NCBI GenBank assembly: GCA_021292165.1
Contig: CM037879.1
Coordinates: 113,080,359 to 113,144,358 of the forward strand
Reading direction: 5' to 3'
Length of the DNA stretch: 64,000 nucleotides
Source of the DNA: Shinisaurus crocodilurus
Lineage: Eukaryota > Chordata > Lepidosauria > Squamata > Shinisauridae
Under the pieces are notes generated by a model. That model saw nothing but the letters and a program-made list of their open reading frames with translations. It did no database searches and had not been told where the DNA came from. Each line of letters opens with the position of its first letter. Within the stretch, counting starts at the first letter, position 1. Of this stretch, positions 10,311 through 21,880 are shown piece after piece. The translations under genes were made by a program, and so were the position numbers.

Positions 10311-13180
10311 ACTGGATTTTGAGACCAGGTGCACCCTTTCCCTTTTTCCTTCCCACTTGTGTGTGAATTGCCCTGGTCCCTCCATCCATCCAAGTTTGGC
10401 ATTATATGTGACCATTGGCAAAAAGGATTAAAATAAAACTAGAGCAGGATCCCCAATCACTCAGACACAGCCTATGTTCATACAAGGTTGAGCGTGCAGG
10501 CTCTGTTCACAGGTTCCAGTGAATGTGTAGAGAGAGATCGGGGTTGGGGTGGAGTCAGTGGGTATGTTCCCCTCTCTGGTGCCCTTCCCCACTGTCCGCC
10601 TTCATTTTTACAGAGATGGATTCATAAATTGGGCTTAGGTATATTCCTAAACTCACTTTGAGAACCCAGCTATAATTAGGATTCTCATAATGAGTACAGG
10701 CAAACACCGCACCAAATTGGATAGAAGGAATGAGAGAATTCTTACAGGGGGAGGGTGTGCTTAATCCTGCAATCCACTCTTCAACCCGGATCCTGGTTCT
10801 ACCTGTAGGTCAGAACATTTCATTTCCATTGTTCTTCAAAGGCCAGTATGTACCTTCAGCTGTAAATTTCAAAACAACAGTCCCCTGCATTTTCTAGGAT
10901 TTAGTGTGTGTGTGTGTGGGGGGGGGGGGGGGTTATGGAGACTAAGTTCTGAATTTCACAATTTTGTAGATACCAGAGCTTCATATATTTAAAACATCTT
11001 TCAAATTCTTCAGTTAAAAATGTATTGCATTTTTGATCACTGTCAGTGATTAAATGTTAAAATAACTCCCATTTATGAAGACATCATATTTGAATTATTA
11101 ATGCACATACGGTAACCATATTCTAAGAGATATGCATGAAATGCAAAATCATTTCTATACAAAGTTCTTATGAATGACAATAGAGTTGCATTTCAGGACC
11201 AAGCCAGAATTCTCTCTGGTCTATCACACTGTGTCCAGCAGTGGTCAGCCATATGGATCTTGAAAGCTCACAAAGCATTGAGATTATGGCCATTTTATTT
11301 AGTTTGTCTCTGGCATGTAGAAATCAGAAGCATATTGTTTTTTCACACGGAAATTCAGAAGTCTTACATTTAAACAACCTGTCTACAAGCTAGTTACTGT
11401 ATGTGCTTCAATTATTTTTGGAAGAAACATTTTTACACATGGAAGTGAATCATGGGAAAACTTCTCTGTGTTTGGACTATATTGTGGGATGTGGCCCCAA
11501 ACACAACATTAATTCCAATGGAATGTTTATGACTACATGTAGAACACTGACACAAGCACACAACAGCTACTTGAGGGATAGCCTACTTTCATTATTCCAA
11601 TGGTCTTCCTTAATTAATCTAGCTGAGTTTCAATTAAACTAAAGTTTCATTAGGCATTTCCTTGTGCTGCCAGGCAGAGCACTATTTTATTTTAAAAACA
11701 AAAATAACTGGTTAGCCAGGCAGGTTTTATTAAATCTGGCAGGGCTAATTAATATACCGGTATCTTGGCACAGCAGTAGCTTTACTGATGACATGCTTGT
11801 GAGTGACTTTATGGAATGCAAAACAACCAGTGTCACCAAAGGAACTTGGGCTTTGTTAGCAGTATCTTCACATATCTTGCTGCAATGATTATCTGAAAAC
11901 ATCTTCTTGTTTAAATTTTTAAATCCACCAAAAAAGGGGGGGCAAAGAAGAGAATGAGGGAGAAGAATGAATTTAGACATATAGTTCTAACAAAATAGTA
12001 TGGGGCAACATATCTGACTTGAAATATCTTCTGGCATACTTTGGACACTTTCCTGGGTGGAGATGCAAATTTCATGGTGGAGGAAAAGGCTCATATGACT
12101 CACTTAAAAACATTTTGCCCATACTGTACCGGAAGGAGGATAAGAATGATGCCTTCTTGAAATAATAAACAAAGTATAACATTAGGCATATATGGGTGTA
12201 GATTTAATTCTGTTTCACATATGTAATAATGAGAGTTCCAAGAATGAATTCTTGCTCATTTTGGAACTATCAGACTCAGAGCTATGCATAGCCAGGACCA
12301 CGTGTGTATTTAAGAAGAGCTATTTCTAGACCACTTATAGTGAGCAAAATTAAATGTACCTTAGAGACACTGTGTGTAAAATGTAACTGCTTGCTAAACA
12401 GCAGTTCACTTAGCACTAATAGTGTCCTGAGTGGTTTGCAAGTCAATTAAGTACCGATGAAGCAAAGATAAATGCTTCCTGTTCAGAAATCTCACAGCAT
12501 TTTTTTTCTGCTTCACTTCCTTGGCGCATGGTGCATAAAGGGCCTTAATCAGATGACATGCTGCAATGTCACTGATGAACTCAGAGCTGACAGATTGGCT
12601 TTTGCATCATCAAAATAATAAGCAAGATTTTGGGTGCAAATAACTGGCTAACAGGCTTGGCCACATATTTGTTTTAGGGTCCAGTAGCACTCACTACATC
12701 GGACAGCTTGAGAAGCACATCCCCCCCATCATGCCTGAAAGCATAGACAAATCTAAACAGTGGTACACCATCTTACACAATTCAGCACTAAGTAGTACCT
12801 TGCTGGGCAAGACATATAGTCAAAATCTTCCTGACCATTTCTGTTCTTGTATACAGATGCAATTGCGAGCAAAATCTGACATCAAACTATAAAAAATCCA
12901 TAACTTCCAGTGTTCAGAAGAATACTGAGTGCTGAACTGAGTTGTGGAAAGCGTAAGATGTTTATATTGAATCCATTCCTTATAGTGTCAAGAGCCTCTC
13001 CTGGAATAAAGAATTCAACTAATACAAGTGAGACAAGTTATAATTACAATAAAGTGCTCATTGTTGTAGTTGCTTTAATTCACTTCTAAGCAAAATCCAG
13101 CTTATATATGGCACTCTAGCTTTATGGCTGATGATACTGAAGACAGAGTATTGTCTTTATATCAGATTACGAAGATAGGA
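10311..13180. other. Long AT-rich stretch without recognised gene or repeat
   Basis: Mostly single-copy-looking DNA with a (TG)n/poly-G run at 10904-10932. Short open frames have no family character. It could hold noncoding conserved elements, which cannot be judged from one sequence. Confidence 0.5.
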
Positions 13181-13358
13181 AGCTGCATTATGCCTAGTCA
13201 CAGTGTGACCATTGGTTTATCTATCTCAGTGCTGTCACTGACTGGCAGTGGTTGTACAGGGTTTCAGACTGAAGCCTTTCCCAGCCCTACCTGGAGATGC
13301 TTTGAACCTGGAAGTTCCTGCATGTAAAGCATGTGCTCTGCCACTGAACTACAGCTCT
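13181..13358 (-). repeat. tRNA-headed SINE, near full length
   Basis: The reverse complement begins GAGCTGTAGTTCAGTGGCAGAGCA (box A) and carries GGTTCAAAGC at box B, then CATCTCCAGGTAGGGCTGGGAAAG and CCACTGCCAGTCAGTGACAGCACTGAG, the family's middle and tail. Confidence 0.8.
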
Positions 13359-13523
13359 TCTCTAAGATTGCCTTAAGTTTTCTGAAATCCAGTGTACATG
13401 CCTGGAGGCGGGGGCTGAGGGACACATCCTACTCAGCTCTTGCTAAATGAAATTTACACAATTGAGATTTCCCACAGATTTTCTTATTTCTAAAGAAGCA
13501 TCAATTGGACTCATTTCATTATA

Positions 13524-13778
13524 CAGTAATACCTTGGATTGCAAGTAACTTGGTTGGAGAGTGTTTTGCAAGACAAGCAAATTTTTAAATACTTATTTAA
13601 TTTTTTTGACTTGATATACAAGCGACATCTTGCAATACAAATACTATAGTACGGCTTAAATTAAAAATCTCTGTACAAATTTTTTTTTGGGTGGGGGGGT
13701 TTCGTTTTGATATAAGAGTGTTTTGGATTACAAGCACGTTTCCGGAACAAATTATGCTCTCAATCCAAGACATGACTG
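13524..13778 (+). mobile_element. Pogo/Tigger-like MITE, copy 1
   Basis: Terminal inverted repeats are CAGTAATACCTTGGATTGCAAG and the inverse of CTCTCAATCCAAGACATGACTG. TA dinucleotides flank both ends (13522-13523, 13779-13780), as in Tc1/mariner-superfamily insertions. 255 bp, noncoding. Confidence 0.85.
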
Positions 13779-13991
13779 TATTTCTTTTTATTCGGGCCTT
13801 TTAATCACAATTGTTTAAAAAGCAGTCCACCATGCTATATCCAGAGAAATGCTGCAAAGGGGTAGATAATTTGAATTCATTTCTTGATGAGAATATGCAA
13901 GCTGTCCTATGCAGTGTTTTTTGTTTTTTAAACACACAACCCTTTCAACCTTGGGCCACACTAACTAGAGCCATTGTGTGTACATTTAGGT

Positions 13992-14191
13992 CAGGGCTGG
14001 GCAACTTTTTCAGCCACAAGGGCCAAACGCGAGCTGTTTGGTGGACTGTTGAAAGCCCGTTTGAACATCCTCTTCCCCAGCGCAATTGCACCGCATTGGC
14101 ATGGGAAGGGAAATTAAGTACCCACAGCAGGATGCATAGGTGGCCTCTGAAGGCCACAGGTGGCCCACAGGCAGTGGGTTGCCCACGCCTG
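13992..14191. mobile_element. hAT-type MITE, 200 bp
   Basis: The ends CAGGGCTGGGCAACTTTTTC and GTGGGTTGCCCACGCCTG are inverted. Flanking 8-mers ATTTAGGT and ATTCAGGT match at 7 of 8, the target-site size of hAT elements. Confidence 0.8.
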
Positions 14192-14713
14192 ATTCAGGTA
14201 TGGCTAGGCATATTTATGATGCAATTTCTGAAATATTTTGGATTATTGTGAATGTTACACAAAAAAAACTCCTTTGTTCTACTCAGCAAGAGCAATCCAT
14301 GCAATGGGTGAAGTCTTCATCGATGTAGCCTTTGCGTGCAAAATAGATCTGTTTTCAATCAAACATCCTGCATGCAGCATCTCAAGCCAGACATACTGTG
14401 CTCCTTCCTTGACAGAAATCATGCAAGCATCTGCTAAATAAATGGTTGGTGCTGTAAGTTCTGAGAGTTGCTGATCATCTCTTTGGGGTGGAAACGGGTG
14501 GGGTCTAAATCTGATCAACTCAAAAGGTGATCAGTGTTATCAAAGCTTTATGTGCTGATCATCTGCTCAGCAAGGAAATCCAAAACAGATGAAGCGTAAA
14601 TGTACACACTGCTGCTGGGATGTGTGGGAGTTAAAGTTCCATTGTGCTCAGAGCGACTTACTTGTTCCAATTAAAGAAACACAGGCTCCAGCTGCAGGGC
14701 TGTTATCCTATGC
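14192..14713. other. No recognised feature
   Basis: Unassigned sequence between two MITEs. Open frames are short and without family character. Confidence 0.4.
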
Positions 14714-14848
14714 CAGGGGTAGGGAACACATGGCCCTTCAAATGTTGGGGCATAACTCCCATCAGCCCTAGCCAGCATAGCCAATGGCGAGGGATCCTGG
14801 GAGTTGAAGTCCAGCGACATCAGGAGGCCCACAGGTTCCCATCCCTAT
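14714..14848. mobile_element. Palindromic hAT-like MITE
   Basis: CAGGGGTAGGGAACACATGGCC ... GGCCCACAGGTTCCCATCCCTA is inverted, with CCCATCAGCCCTAGCCAGCATAGCC in the centre as in the other copies. Confidence 0.75.
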
Positions 14849-15053
14849 TCTATGCGCACTTACTTCAACATAAGCCCCACTGAAATCAATGGAACAGGTC
14901 TAGGTGTATCTGGTCTATAGCACTACAGACTGCAGGTGGAAACTCACATGATTGAATAGTCCTCTCTACAAAAAAAAAGAAATTACGAGGATATGTGGTT
15001 TGGGACAGTTTTGTAAAGAAAGAAAAAATATTAGAAACTATTATGGCACTTTT

Positions 15054-15165
15054 AGGGCACAATCCTATGAATGTTTAGACAGGAAACAGTCCTACAACTC
15101 TGGCTGGGGAATGCTAGGAGATGTAGGACTTCTTTCTATCTAAGCATGCATAGGATTGTGCCCTT
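15054..15165. mobile_element. Palindromic MITE, 'GCAATCCTATGCATG' family
   Basis: AGGGCACAATCCTATGAATGTTTAGACAG is mirrored by ATCTAAGCATGCATAGGATTGTGCCCT. Related copies lie at 34964, 48788, 52039 and 59930. Confidence 0.75.
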
Positions 15166-15358
15166 AGTTTGTTGACATATAATATCTTTGAAGAAGCCTC
15201 AAAGTGGCTTGGTTGATATTTATCATCTGCTTTTAAAATATTGTTGTTGCTGCTGCTTTCAATTTCTTCAGTTTTGAAGTTATTGGTTTTAGTGTGCTTA
15301 TTTTTATTATGTATGATGCAATGAGAGCTCCAGTTATAGGGTGACTCATACACTAACA

Positions 15359-15436
15359 GTGCAATCCTATACATGTCTACTCAGTGAGTTCAATGGGCCT
15401 TACTCTCAGGTAAGTGGGTAAAGGATTGCAGCCTAA
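15359..15436. repeat. Short palindrome-like repeat, 'GTGCAATCCTATAC' family
   Basis: GTGCAATCCTATACATGTCTACTCAG ... CTCAGGTAAGTGGGTAAAGGATTGCAG. Related copies lie at 35137, 45005, 55950 and 60066. Confidence 0.6.
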
Positions 15437-15461
15437 CTAATATATAAATAGTACTGGAAGC

Positions 15462-15757
15462 TATTGTGGTATAGTGCTAAGAGCCAGTGGCCATGCCAGC
15501 TGGGGATGATGGGAGTTGTAGTCCAACACATCTGGAGGGCACCCAGGTTGGGCAAGGCTGAGTTAGAGTGTCAGACTAAGACTGGGGAGACACAAGTTCC
15601 AACCCCATTAAGCCATGAAGCTCACTGGGTGACCTTGAGGCAGTGACTCTCTTTCAACCTACCTCTCAGGGTTCTTGTGAAGATGAAAGGAGGGGAAGAG
15701 AGCCGTGTACACTGCCTCGAACTCTTTGGAATAAAGAAAGCATATAAATAAATATTT
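15462..15757 (+). repeat. Sauria SINE with an internal MITE fragment
   Basis: The head TGTGGTATAGTG is followed at about 15484-15560 by half of a palindromic MITE (TGATGGGAGTTGTAGTCCAACACATCTGGAGGGCACC). The SINE then resumes with AGAGTGTCAGACTAAGACTGGGGAGAC, GAAGCTCACTGGGTGACC and CTCTCAGGGTTCTTGTGAAGAT, ending AAGCATATAAATAAAT. Confidence 0.8.
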
Positions 15758-16938
15758 CCTGTGATGTACTCACTTATTTGTTTCATCTCACTGTCATCAA
15801 AAGTGTTGGGCAGCGGTTTTTTTGAAGTCCTTGTGAAGAAGGACTATAGCTGGATCGAAATGCTTACCAAAGGCAATGGTGTCTCTTCATCCCACCTTCT
15901 CTTCTCTGGGCAAAAATTATCATCCATACCCAGTCATAGAAAAAGTTTTTATAGCTACAATGTAAACTCACTCTGAGCAGTAGGAAGCACAACCATCGCA
16001 AAGGTCACAAGTACTAAAAAAGAAAAGGAATATTCTATTTTAATATCTGTCTTGGCAGGCCAATATGGAAGCCTTTGTTACACAGAATGCATCCAAGTTT
16101 CAAGGAAGCTGATCATAAATAGATTGGTCAGGAAATTCACAAAGTGAGGGTAGGACAGAAGACCTGGAATCAGTTGGTTTACAAGACATGATGTTTACAT
16201 TTGCGAGTATTTTTGGCGACCCTCTGACAGTTTTTTCTGGAAAACTTACTCAGGATGCAATCCTAAGCACACTTACTAAGGGGAACTTACTTCCAAGTAT
16301 ACATGCTGAAGATTGAACTGTTAAACATCGAAAAGCATTGTCCCTTCTGTTTTGAAGGGCCATTTCAATTATAGATTTTTTTCCTGAAAACAGGGATTGC
16401 CTTTGAGTAGGATTCCCCCCCCCCCCACTGGGGTGGATATCACAAAAAAGGACACTGAAGTCTTTCCGATGACAACAGGAAAAGCATAAGAAAAGGAGAG
16501 AGAATGATGTTGAAGGATGGGCGCTAGTGACAGAATGGGAGAAAAAGACTGGGGGTTGGGAGGGAAAGACAGGCCTCAAGAGATGAAGGAGCCCTGGAAG
16601 TGACTGTTGTTTTAAGAGATGGCACTGATAGGCAGAGAAGAGGCTATGGAGACTGGCCACTGACCTTTAGGCAGACTCCTGTTACAGCTACTGTCAGTCT
16701 TAAACAATGGCAGAATTGACGCCCTCCTCAGCACTCTAGAATGGTGTATCCCAAACTGCTTTTGGGACTATTATCCCAAATGCTATTATCAATCGCAGCA
16801 GGGGCTGAAATGGAGCATTGCCACCCCACTGTATGCATCCAGCACACCATCTCGGCATCGAGGCTCTATGCGGCATTGATGTCTGCTTCTCTCTTCCAAT
16901 ATATGGGGAGCAACATCATCCTGAGGGAAGGGACAGTG
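15758..16938. other. No recognised gene
   Basis: Unassigned sequence. A fragment similar to the 'GATGCAATCCTAAGCACACTTAC' repeat sits at 16254-16300 and a poly-C run at 16420-16428. Confidence 0.5.
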
Positions 16939-17128
16939 CAGGGGCGGGGAACGTATGGCCCCTCCAGATGATTTCATAGATCATAGAGTTGGAAGGAGCC
17001 TACAAGGCTATCGAGTCCAACCGTGGGACTGCAATTTCCATCTGCCCCAGGTAGCACTGCCAATGGTGAGGAATGATGGGAGTTGTAGTCCAACAACATC
17101 CAGAGGGCCACCACATTCCCTACCCCTG
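16939..17128. mobile_element. Palindromic hAT-like MITE interrupted by a SINE tail
   Basis: CAGGGGCGGGGAACGTATGGCCCCTCCAGATG and GTCCAACAACATCCAGAGGGCC...TTCCCTACCCCTG are inverted ends. The left arm is split by the 52-bp insert at 16971-17022. Confidence 0.8.
16971..17022 (-). repeat. 5S/CR1 SINE tail fragment, copy B
   Basis: TTCATAGATCATAGAGTTGGAAGGAGCC ... TATCGAGTCCAACC is the tail half of the SINE only. It behaves as an extremely 5'-truncated insertion. Confidence 0.75.
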
Positions 17129-17790
17129 GAATAAGGACTGAGATTCCCTAATACTGCCTGCACTTTGGCTGAGATATATGGAGGAATCACAGAAGTATCA
17201 CCACTGCCCAGGAAGCACAGTCACATCACTAAGCCCTGCCTGACTGGACAGGCCACCAGGAGAAAATATTAGGTGGGCTAATATCACAGCTGCAAGGAAC
17301 CTATGTTTCAAACATCCTGTTCCATCTATTTTTCAAAAATACAAAAAAACCTCACATATCAAGTACATGGCCACATAGCATCCATTGTACATAGAAAAAA
17401 CAGACATCAGATAAAACAATTAAAAAGCATAACAAACACACCTTAAGGATAAGTGAAGAAAATCACATACCGGTAACCAGAAAAAAATGGTTAAAACAAA
17501 CAAGCAGCCTATTTATCACATATTAAAGTTACTATTATGGTTCAAACGGTTTGGTCATCAAAAACACAGCAGCTTGACTGTTTGTTAACAGTGAAGTGTG
17601 TTTCCAGAATTCTTCCTGAAATATATTGTGTGAAAAATACTATATCAAAAGTTAGGGGAATGCTGCTTTAGCAAAGGGACAAAAGGGAGAAAGTAGGGGT
17701 ATCAACTTCTTGTCTGGCAGGGTTCTGGTGCCTTTAACAGCTATGTAGTGAGAATTCAGTGCAGAGAGAGAGGGAGGGGGAGAGAGAGAT

Positions 17791-17946
17791 TCATAGATCG
17801 TAGAGTTGGAAGGGGCCTACAAGGCCATCGAGTCCAACCCCCTGCTCAATGCAGGAAACTAGAGGGGTCTCCCATCCAAGTGATAACCAGGCCTGACCCT
17901 GCTTAGCTTCCCACACTCAGACAAGCTGAGCCAGCGTGAGCCACAG
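17791..17946 (-). repeat. 5S rRNA-headed SINE with CR1-like tail, copy C
   Basis: The complement carries the full set: head ending in CTCACGCTGGCTCAGCTTGTCTGAG, 5S-like AAGCTAAGCAGGGTCAGGCC, and a tail matching the CR1 end located 11 bp away at 17958. Confidence 0.9.
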
Positions 17947-17957
17947 ATAATCCCAGT

Positions 17958-18305
17958 CATAGAATCATAGAATCATAGAAAAGTAGAGTTGGAAGGGGCC
18001 TACAAGGCCATCGAGTCCAACCCCCTGCTCAATGCAGGAATCCAGGTCAAAGCATCCCTGACAGATGTCTGTCCAGCTGCACCTTGAATGCCTCCAGAGT
18101 GGGAGAGCCCACCACCTCCCTAGGTAGTTGATTCCATTGTCTTACTGCTCTGACAGTCAGGAAATTTTTCCTGATGTTTAGGTGGAATCTAGGTTCCTAT
18201 AACTTGAGCCCATTATTCTGTGTCCTGCAAACTGGGATGATCGAGAAGAGATCCTGGCCCTCCTCTGTGTGACAACCCTTCAAGTACTGGAAGAGTGCGA
18301 GTCAC
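17958..18305 (-). mobile_element. CR1 LINE 3' end (ATTCTATG tail)
   Basis: It starts TCATAGAATCATAGAATCATAGAA and then has GTTGGAAGGGGCCTACAAGGCC, TGCACCTTGAATGCCTCCAG and CTCTGACAGTCAGGAAATTTTTCC, the reverse complement of a CR1 3' UTR. About 350 bp, 5' truncated. Confidence 0.9.
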
Positions 18306-19815
18306 TTCATGTACATGCTGAGAAAAGCTTCCTCTGCTGGGTTTCTGCCTGGCATGAAGCAATTAAGACATAAGAGCCCTGACAGGAAAAAATAGAGTTG
18401 GCAAACCTTCCAGAAGGCAATCCAGTCCCCCCCCCCCACATTACATCATCCCTCCCATAAATCAACCTGCATGTGCAGAAAACTGCAACAACCTAAATGC
18501 ACTGCATGCCAATGAAGCAGATGCTTCCAGGTCCCTTAAGCAAACGACATGCTACAGTCAGAGGAGCCAACGTCTTGCTCAATTTGTTGGTCCTGGAACG
18601 TCTCTCAGCTTGGAAGTCGGATGTGCACAATAATATGTTCCTGACAAGTGCCATATCCCAGGTATGATCTCTAATCTGTTGTACACTCGAATTGGGTGTT
18701 CAGGCTGTCACGCTCCAGATATGGTTAAAGTCATATGACAGTCCATAGTGGTGTAGGCTATTGGTAAATCCCTTCCAAAATCCAAATACAGCAACTACAG
18801 TTAAATCTGCAGTGTGAAGCACATCTCATCCTACCTTTGGAAGAGTCAACTGTACCATGGGAATAATATTAACCTACCTTACAGGGTTGCTGCTGTAAGG
18901 ACTATGTCTATAAAATATATGAAGCATTTTGAGCACACACACGTCATATAGATGCTAAGGACTGCTACTAAAAGAATTGAGCTCCATTAATTGACACTGG
19001 AATAATTCCAAGTACAATGGTTTAACTAATTTCTGAATCAGAGCCAATAAGAGAAAGTAGACCACTTTTAATGTTAGATCTATAACTGTCAACTGTATGA
19101 GAACAAGCAGAAAGATGGCATAGAAAGATAATGAATTCCAGACACACTGTGCTTTGTCCCTGCGGTTTATTTCTAAAAGAGAGGTGCTGAATAGCCAGCT
19201 TTCAAGCAGTCCAGCTGAAACTTTCCCCTAATGTGATGTTGGGCTATAACTATAAAGTGGGGAAGGAAATGCACTACATGCAGAGGCACTTTTAAATATT
19301 ATTTCTCATTCTACAGGGATCCATTATTTTGTTTACTATTTTTTTATCAGCATAGACAGGACCATTTGCATTTTCCACATCAGGCAGCAAGATTTCTTGC
19401 ATGTTCTTCACACTTGTATGTAAGATCAATCCGTCTGTTAGCTACAAGATCTGTGGGACACAGTTATTGTCATAACAGAATTCTGCAAAATAGTCATAGT
19501 ATGTGAGAATGCAATCATAACATGGAGTGTTGCCTTTGGAAGCATCTGGCTGGGTAAACTGCTAGCAACCTAACCTACATCCTCTTACTAGTTTCTGTAA
19601 GGTCTCTGTTTGGACGTTAAACAGAAATGGTGAAAGCTCTGAGCTTTGTGGGTCCCCAACTTTCAAAAATAGCTGCATGACTCTCTGTGGCTTGTAGGAA
19701 AACAATATGCATAGACAGTTACATTTTGACAGCTTAAGTGAATCATTTTACAATTATACAGCTCAGCATAGACAAGTATGTAAGCTTAAGGAAGTATTAT
19801 AAAAAAGGATATGCA
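18306..19815. other. No recognised feature
   Basis: AT-rich unassigned DNA with a poly-C run at about 18428. No coding signal or repeat recognised. Confidence 0.5.
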
Positions 19816-19899
19816 AAATAATAATAATAATAATAAATTAATGTTATGTTTTCAGTCCATCTCACATTGCCTTAAAACCTATACTAAGCCTTCATGGAG

Positions 19900-19932
<33 letters not shown>

Positions 19933-19976
19933 GTCATCGTCATCGTCATCGTCATCATCGCCATCATCATCAGGCG
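19816..19976. repeat. Microsatellites (AAT)n and (ATC)n/(GTC)n
   Basis: (AAT)n at 19819-19837. From 19900 to about 19972 there is a run of ATC units with interspersed GTC, adjoining the end of the LINE at 19893-20637 and perhaps its tail. Confidence 0.85.
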
Positions 19977-20637
19977 ATCACTCGTGACTGAGTAAGATTG
20001 TCTTCCAGGATCAAAATTTACAAAAAGGAGATTTTAAAAGGAGGAAATTTTAAAGAAAATTGTGTAGACTCTAGCGATGGGTCCGTAAGTGACTGTGGAG
20101 GCCAATTCTAGATCCACACAGCTTCCCACAGTGAGGACACAGGTTACCAGATGGAAGACGGTCCTGTAAAGGATTTGTTTGACGTGCTTTTCGCTTAGCA
20201 CGTTTCTCCCTTTCACCTTGCACTCGGACTTCTTCAAAGTCCATAGAACCTTTGTGAAAGGCCAACCTCCAGTTAGATCGTTCATGGGCCAGAGCTTCCC
20301 AGTTTTCAATGTTTATATTGCATTTTTTTTAGATTAGTCTTATGAACATCTTTAAACCTCTTATATTGACCACCGATATTCCGCTTTCCATCCTTGAGTT
20401 GGGAATAAAGTAACTGCTTTGGGAGACGGCAGTCAGACATTCGAACAACATGACTGGTCCACTGAAGTTGGCGTTGAAGGATCATTTTTCAACGCTAGTA
20501 GTCTTTGCTTCTTCCAGTACACTGACATTTGTTCGCCTATCTTCCCAAGTAATTCGCAGGCTTTTCCGGAGGCAACGTTGATGAAATCTTTCAAGGAGGT
20601 GGAAGTGACGTTTATAGATAGTCCATGTTTCGCATAG
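19893..20637 (-). pseudogene. LINE fragment with C-terminal zinc finger, copy 2
   Basis: Same LINE as 5705-6415. The minus strand shows ELLGKIGEQMSVYWKKQRLL, then a frame change into the FHKGSMDFEEVRVQGERE segment and a final C-x2-C-x12-H-x3-H finger encoded at 20077-20139 (first half CPHCGKLCGSRIG). A nucleic-acid-binding finger at the end of ORF2 is known in several LINE groups. Frameshifts show it is inactive. Confidence 0.75.
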
Positions 20638-20683
20638 CCAGTATCATGGAGATACTGGCTATGGCAAACTATGATGACTATGG

Positions 20684-20814
20684 CAGCCTTTCCCAACCTG
20701 GTGCACTCCAAATGTGTTGGACTACAACTCCCACCTCCACAATTACCAGGCTGGTTGAGGATGATCGAAATTGTAGTTCAACACACTTGAAGGGCACCAG
20801 CTTGGAGAAGGCCG
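20684..20814. mobile_element. Palindromic hAT-like MITE
   Basis: CAGCCTTTCCCAACCTGGTGCACTCCAAATGTGTTGGAC ... TTCAACACACTTGAAGGGCACCAGCTTGGAGAAGGC are inverted arms. Confidence 0.8.
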
Positions 20815-21603
20815 GTCTATGGTAAGGACAAAAGAGAAAAGACTGCATAGATAGAATAATAATTAGATTATGTAAGTAAATTTGAATGATACTTTGAATT
20901 AAACTCACCCTTTGATATTTCCATGTTTATCTTATCCCAAAGCACTTATGAAAAAGGGGAAAACTCATTAACTGTTTCATTATATACCAGTAACAGCCAA
21001 CTCTGTGATGAAATAGATCAGTTGGAGTGACACTTTAAAGCGCTATATAGCTGTCAAAGAGGGGTATCAACCCATATAATTGCACAGAGTTGAGTAGCCA
21101 AAAGCTTTGATGAGGAGATAGGAAAAAAATAGAGGAAACAAATTTTGGATTGCCGCAACCTCTATAAACCCACCTATTTACCCCTGACCGTAAGCCTTAT
21201 CTACTTAGCCAGGTCTTCAGTCTTAGGGATGGAAGCCATTCTGTGGCAACTTGGTTTCCAATATGGCATTCATGGCTTCTACTACTGTGGTGACTATTCT
21301 GATGTTAAAATGTTTCAGTCCCTTGATGACACATAGTGGGGAAGATTGAGAGAGCTTTCCACTATCAATTGCAAGGGACAGGAACCCCTCACTGCTGCCA
21401 CCTGCTGCTACTCTGCCGTCCGCTGCCCACGCTCCTCATCCTCCTCACCTTGAAACCAGGCCTTGCGAGGGACTGCCCACGCACCAGCAGCTCCCACCCA
21501 GCTCTCCCCCTTCTCCCACGAGAAAAGGGGGCAAACCAGGGAGAGGGAGCTGGCAACTCCATGGCAGTCCCTCACAAGGCTGGGTTAATTATAAAAATAG
21601 TCA

Positions 21604-21880
21604 GTGGGTTGAATCTGAAGTTGCCCTTCCATGAACAGAAGGGCTCCTTCCATTGGTGGAGGGAATCAGTGGAAACTTCCTGCTGCAGGAAGGGTGGCGG
21701 TGGCAATCCCCCTGCAGCCCCCAGCACCATCTCACACAATGTTCTGGAGGATCCCCCAACCCTCCAGAACAGATTTTTGGGGGCTGCAGGGTGGAGGTGG
21801 AATCAGTGAAAATCACCTTTCCCCAAGGGATCCTCCAGTTTGTAGAGTTCCGCTCCACACAGATCTGGATTCAACCAAGT
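21604..21880. repeat. Foldback repeat, GC-rich hairpin
   Basis: Outer arms GGGTTGAATCTG and GATCTGGATTCAACC, and inner arms CCCTGCAGCCCCCA / TGGGGGCTGCAGGG and GTTCTGGAGGAT / CCCTCCAGAAC, form a nested inverted repeat. It is probably a nonautonomous DNA element; the open frames across it are not conserved proteins. Confidence 0.55.

Noticed and set aside
20071..20265. Host zinc-finger protein gene
   Set aside because: The single finger follows LINE ORF2 sequence and the same sequence occurs, damaged, at 5.7 kb.
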